8,879 nucleotides of DNA from Deltaproteobacteria bacterium (GTDB lineage: Bacteria > Myxococcota_A > Polyangia > Polyangiales > Houyiibacteriaceae). Positions 7,084 through 8,879 of the stretch are shown piece after piece (within the stretch, counting starts at the first letter, position 1; each line of letters starts with the position of its first letter). Location of the stretch: NCBI GenBank assembly GCA_027295555.1, contig JAPUKT010000304.1:1-8879 (forward strand), in the 5' to 3' direction. The notes beneath the pieces are model-generated. The model searched no databases and was not told the origin of the DNA. It was given only the letters and a program-made list of their open reading frames with translations. Made by a program: the position numbers and the translations under genes.

Positions 7084-7652
7084 ACGCCAAAGAGGTTTGG
7101 CGACGCCTTCAACAGATCGTCTTTCACAACATTTTGCACCTCGATGACACGCCGCACCGCATCGCGTGGGGCGTGTTCATTGGATCGATGATCGTGTTTA
7201 CGCCGACCCTGGGCCTTCAGATTGTGTTCTACCTGCTCGTGGCCACGTTGTTCGGTGCGAACAAGGTGTCCGGAATCCCGATTCTCTTCATCAGCAACCC
7301 GTTCACGGCGGTGCCCCTCTACTACTCCACGTGGAGCGTGGGCGCGTGGGTCTTGCACCCCGAAGAGGGGGGACGTGTCGTCACCCGCGAGCACATCAAG
7401 ACGTGGCTCGGCGAGACCGGCCGCGCGCTCAGGGAGACGGGGATCGAGCGCCTTCTCGAGGGCGATTTTTGGATGGATGTGGCCCGGTTATTGATCAGCA
7501 CAGGCGACGAGCTTTGGGTGGGCGCCCTCATCCTCGGCCTGGTGACCGGTATTCCGCTCTACTTCACCACCCGATGGGGCATCAACGCCTTTCGGCATCT
7601 GCGCGAAGGACGGCGGCTCGCACACGCATCGATCAACCCTCGAAAGAAATAG
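7080..7652 (+). CDS. DUF2062 domain membrane protein
   Basis: This 190-residue protein begins at an ATG overlapping the oxoprolinase stop codon by four bases, so it is probably translationally coupled to it. The family core is visible: TPHRIAWGVFIGSM (24–37), FTPTLGLQ (40–47), the NK dipeptide at 61–62 and ISNPFT (71–76). Predicted membrane segments lie at about 29–57, 63–91 and 146–168, with a charged helical segment (93–140) between the second and third. The C-terminus is basic. The function of DUF2062 proteins is not established; they are integral inner-membrane proteins. Nothing in the sequence ties it to oxoproline transport, and the coupling is the only evidence of a shared role. Confidence 0.85.
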   Translation: MNAKEVWRRLQQIVFHNILHLDDTPHRIAWGVFIGSMIVFTPTLGLQIVFYLLVATLFGANKVSGIPILFISNPFTAVPLYYSTWSVGAWVLHPEEGGRVVTREHIKTWLGETGRALRETGIERLLEGDFWMDVARLLISTGDELWVGALILGLVTGIPLYFTTRWGINAFRHLREGRRLAHASINPRKK

Positions 7653-7696
7653 CCGACGGGCCAGCAGGGCAGCGCTGATGGTCGCCAGCGCCCGCC

Positions 7697-7717
7697 CCAC
7701 CGCCCTGGGCGGCGTGG
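7697..7717. terminator. GC-rich hairpin between convergent genes
   Basis: CCAC-CGCC, loop CTG, GGCG, a two-base bulge GC, then GTGG can fold as a strong hairpin. It lies between the DUF2062 stop and the stop codon of the opposing 78-residue protein gene, where termination in both directions is expected. There is no T-run on either side, so intrinsic termination is uncertain. Confidence 0.35.
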
Positions 7718-7954
7718 TTAGTCCTGGTCGACGCGATCCGAGAGCTCGGATACGGACTCCGAGATCCCCGTGATCATGTCCGAGGTCGTCTTGAGAGTGG
7801 CAGCAGCGGCGTCGATCGCGTTGCGGGTCACCCCCAGCCACAATGCGGTGACCTTGCGTCCCAGCGTGACGGCGCTTTCAGCGGTCTTGCTTGCGTGCTC
7901 AAGGGCTGCGTTGATGGTTTCTTCCGTGTTGTAGGTTTTCTGTTGCTCAGTCAT
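7718..7954 (-). CDS. small phasin-like helical protein
   Basis: This 78-residue protein starts at ATG 7954. The start is firmly supported by AAGGAG seven bases upstream on the − strand; an in-frame upstream start at 7996 would sit inside the preceding gene and adds a non-matching segment. Residues 10–75 are Ala/Ser/Thr-rich with regularly spaced hydrophobics (INAALEHASKTAESAVTLG, then NAIDAAAATL), predicting two amphipathic helices around a short hydrophobic patch ALWLGV (37–42). There is no Cys and no signal peptide. The composition resembles phasin-type granule-surface proteins or other helical-bundle coats, but the similarity is compositional and no signature motif confirms it. It overlaps the upstream ribbon-helix-helix gene by eight bases (ATGACTGA), so the two are co-expressed. 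Confidence 0.78.
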   Translation of the reverse strand: MTEQQKTYNTEETINAALEHASKTAESAVTLGRKVTALWLGVTRNAIDAAAATLKTTSDMITGISESVSELSDRVDQD

Positions 7955-8483
7955 CGGTTGTCTCCTTGTTGGATGTCGAAGCGTTGGGCAAAACATCTCT
8001 GCCCGTGATCATCTGTCGGCCCGGCTCGTCGAACAGGACCAGATAAGCCTCTGTTCCGGCCGCGAGCTTTTTGCCCGTGAGGCCGCAGGTGGCGTCGTGC
8101 ACCAAGGTGATGGGCGTCACTCCTACCGCGCCGCGCAACGAATCGTCGGGCACGGCTTGTGCCTCGGCGGACGGCGAGGCGGATCGCTCTTCCTCGGCGC
8201 CGGGCAACTTACTGAGTTGCTCAGCCGACGCCTGTCGAAGCCGGTGGCGCTCGGCGGCGAGGAGCGCAGCAACGCCTCGAAGCTCGCCCTCGGCCTTTTT
8301 CCCGACCACGTCCAACGTGTCGAGCGCATCCCCGAGCAGGGCGCGAACCACGTTCGACACTGGCACCCGCCAAGCCGTCGCGACCCGCTTGAGCTCCTGC
8401 TCGAGAACCGCCGGAATACGGGTATGCAGCACCCGCTCCTTCCGGCCGTCCCGGCTGCTCTTCTTGTCGTCGCCATCGGTCAT
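7947..8483 (-). CDS. ribbon-helix-helix (CopG-like) DNA-binding protein with C-terminal domain
   Basis: This is a 178-residue protein if it starts at ATG 8483, which follows GGAGG very closely (two bases). In-frame ATG 8492 and TTG 8501 are alternatives without a ribosome site. After a charged N-terminus, residues 17–55 form a ribbon-helix-helix: strand RVLHTRIP, helix AVLEQELKRVATAW, turn VPVS, helix NVVRALLGDALDTL. A helical stretch (60–95) and a disordered Ser/Glu/Ala linker (96–120) lead to a second small domain, ITLVHDATCGLTGKKL–AGTEAYLVLFDEPGRQMITGRDVLP (125–166). This domain looks like a degenerate zinc-ribbon or β-rich fold but has only one Cys. The protein probably dimerises and regulates its own operon by binding AT-rich DNA upstream; this is inferred from the fold and position. 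The 3' end overlaps the small helical protein gene. Confidence 0.78.
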   Translation of the reverse strand: MTDGDDKKSSRDGRKERVLHTRIPAVLEQELKRVATAWRVPVSNVVRALLGDALDTLDVVGKKAEGELRGVAALLAAERHRLRQASAEQLSKLPGAEEERSASPSAEAQAVPDDSLRGAVGVTPITLVHDATCGLTGKKLAAGTEAYLVLFDEPGRQMITGRDVLPNASTSNKETTDD

Positions 8484-8601
8484 GGCCTCCATGTAACACA
8501 ACGTGACTCATTCGCAAGGGCCCGGTGGCTAAAATCTTATAAGGATCTGTAATTATTTATGACTATGGATCGCACGACTTGACCCAGTTTGTATCACGTG
8601 G

Positions 8602-8613
8602 CCTCCGCGGAGG
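8602..8613. repeat. perfect 12-base palindrome
   Basis: CCTCCGCGGAGG reads the same on both strands. It lies between the two TTGACCC copies, upstream of the lspA-like start. It could be a dimeric-repressor site; no bound factor can be named. Confidence 0.45.
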
Positions 8614-8627
8614 GCTTAGATGCTGAT

Positions 8628-8655
8628 TTGACCCGTGATATCTGACTGTTAGAGT
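8628..8655 (+). promoter_or_regulatory. putative sigma-70-type promoter for the lspA-like gene
   Basis: TTGACC (8628–8633), a 16-base spacer and TAGAGT (8650–8655) match −35/−10 consensus at 5/6 and 4/6 positions. Initiation six to nine bases later would fall at or next to the GTG at 8664, implying little or no 5' leader. Confidence 0.4.
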
Positions 8656-8663
8656 CCGGCGCC

Positions 8664-8879
8664 GTGCCCCGTACTCCTCGTTCCCGGAAGGCCCTGCTGC
8701 TTTGCCTGGCCGCGACAGCAGTCCTCGCTACCGCCGATCTAGGGACCAAACACTGGGCTATTGAACGCCTTTCCCAGCCGTCGTTGCGCGCCTCGGACCC
8801 GGTGTGCGAGCCCGACGAGTACGGGCGCATCCGCCAGCAGCGGACCCAGCGCACGCCGGTCGTGCTGATCGACGGCTAT
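8664..8879 (+). CDS. lspA: lipoprotein signal peptidase (signal peptidase II), 5' part, truncated by window end
   Basis: Seventy-two codons are visible from GTG 8664, with the frame open at the window edge. The N-terminus is basic (PRTPRSRK), followed by one hydrophobic segment (LLLCLAATAVLATA, 11–24) and the DLGTK motif (25–29). This matches the first membrane helix and DxxTK box of signal peptidase II, the inner-membrane aspartic protease that cleaves prolipoproteins after lipidation. Residues 36–63 form a polar loop (including DPVCEPDEYGRIRQQR) longer than in the E. coli enzyme. VVLIDGY (66–72) would lead into the usual loop before the conserved N-x-G-x-A-F block, which is outside the window. 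An in-frame TGA at 8643 leaves GTG 8664 as the only usual start. No clear ribosome site precedes it. The catalytic Asp residues cannot be checked. Confidence 0.75.
   Translation, partial: MPRTPRSRKALLLCLAATAVLATADLGTKHWAIERLSQPSLRASDPVCEPDEYGRIRQQRTQRTPVVLIDGY

Larger units (their letters stand above)
8502..8663. promoter_or_regulatory. divergent promoter region between RHH operon and lspA-like gene
   Basis: These 162 bases separate two divergent genes. Bases 8531–8562 are strongly AT-rich and contain the palindrome CTTATAAG (8536–8543), which gives a TATAAG −10-like element on the − strand about 50 bases before the RHH start. No good −35 partner is seen. The other half contains two copies of TTGACCC (8579–8585, 8628–8634), a 12-base palindrome (8602–8613) and the arms TATCACG/CGTGATA (8592–8598, 8634–8640). 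Confidence 0.5.

Noticed and set aside
7955..7996. Upstream extension of the 78-residue protein to 7996
   Set aside because: The extra 14 residues (Arg/Pro-rich) do not fit the helical protein, and AAGGAG is correctly spaced only for ATG 7954.
7718..8501. Type II toxin–antitoxin system
   Set aside because: The RHH protein could pass for an antitoxin, but at about 178 residues it is too long, and the 78-residue partner has no RelE, PIN, Fic or other toxin motif.
8594..8854. 86-codon − strand frame
   Set aside because: Antisense to the lspA-like start, Arg/Ser-rich and without any motif; the + strand frame has the signal-peptidase II DxxTK box.

Overview
The window is about 8.9 kb of GC-rich DNA (the coding sequence has strong G/C at third codon positions). 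It looks like a chromosomal segment from a deltaproteobacterium-like organism, most likely Myxococcota. That placement is an inference from four things: the rib–nusB gene order, the solitary M17-N-type protein behind nusB, the lysine/alanine-rich DNA-binding-type tail, and the start of a signal peptidase II with a long first periplasmic loop. No rRNA, tRNA, CRISPR array, insertion sequence or phage gene was seen.

Region 1 (1–2120, + strand) is the end of a tightly packed riboflavin/antitermination operon. It holds the 3' part of a RibB fused to a degraded GTP cyclohydrolase II domain (RibBX type), then ribH, nusB, and a 175-residue protein resembling only the N-terminal domain of leucyl aminopeptidases. 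Every junction overlaps (ATGA, a 26-base overlap, GTGA), so the four genes are probably co-transcribed and translationally coupled.

Region 2 (2117–3343, − strand) is one gene facing the operon. Its stop codon interlocks with that of the last operon gene. It encodes an unusual three-part protein: an SRPBCC/AHSA1-like ligand-binding fold, a short acidic run, and about 200 residues of Lys/Arg/Ala-rich, histone-H1-like tail. A 188-bp divergent, locally AT-rich intergenic region with an inverted repeat (3344–3531) separates it from region 3.

Region 3 (3532–7652, + strand) carries a 1183-residue fused hydantoinase A/B protein of the ATP-dependent 5-oxoprolinase type. It overlaps by ATGA a small DUF2062-type membrane protein gene. 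A GC-rich hairpin (7697–7717) separates this pair from the convergent genes that follow.

Region 4 (7718–8483, − strand) is a two-gene unit: a ribbon-helix-helix protein with an extra C-terminal domain, then a 78-residue amphipathic helical, phasin-like protein, overlapping by 8 bases. Region 5 (8502–8663) is a divergent promoter region. It leads to the truncated 5' end of an lspA-like gene (8664 to the window end), which has a GTG start and a promoter placed so that the mRNA may be leaderless.

Most of the window is housekeeping. The parts most likely to repay attention are the SRPBCC–H1-tail fusion, the RHH/helical-protein pair and the zinc-ligand-less GCH II domain.
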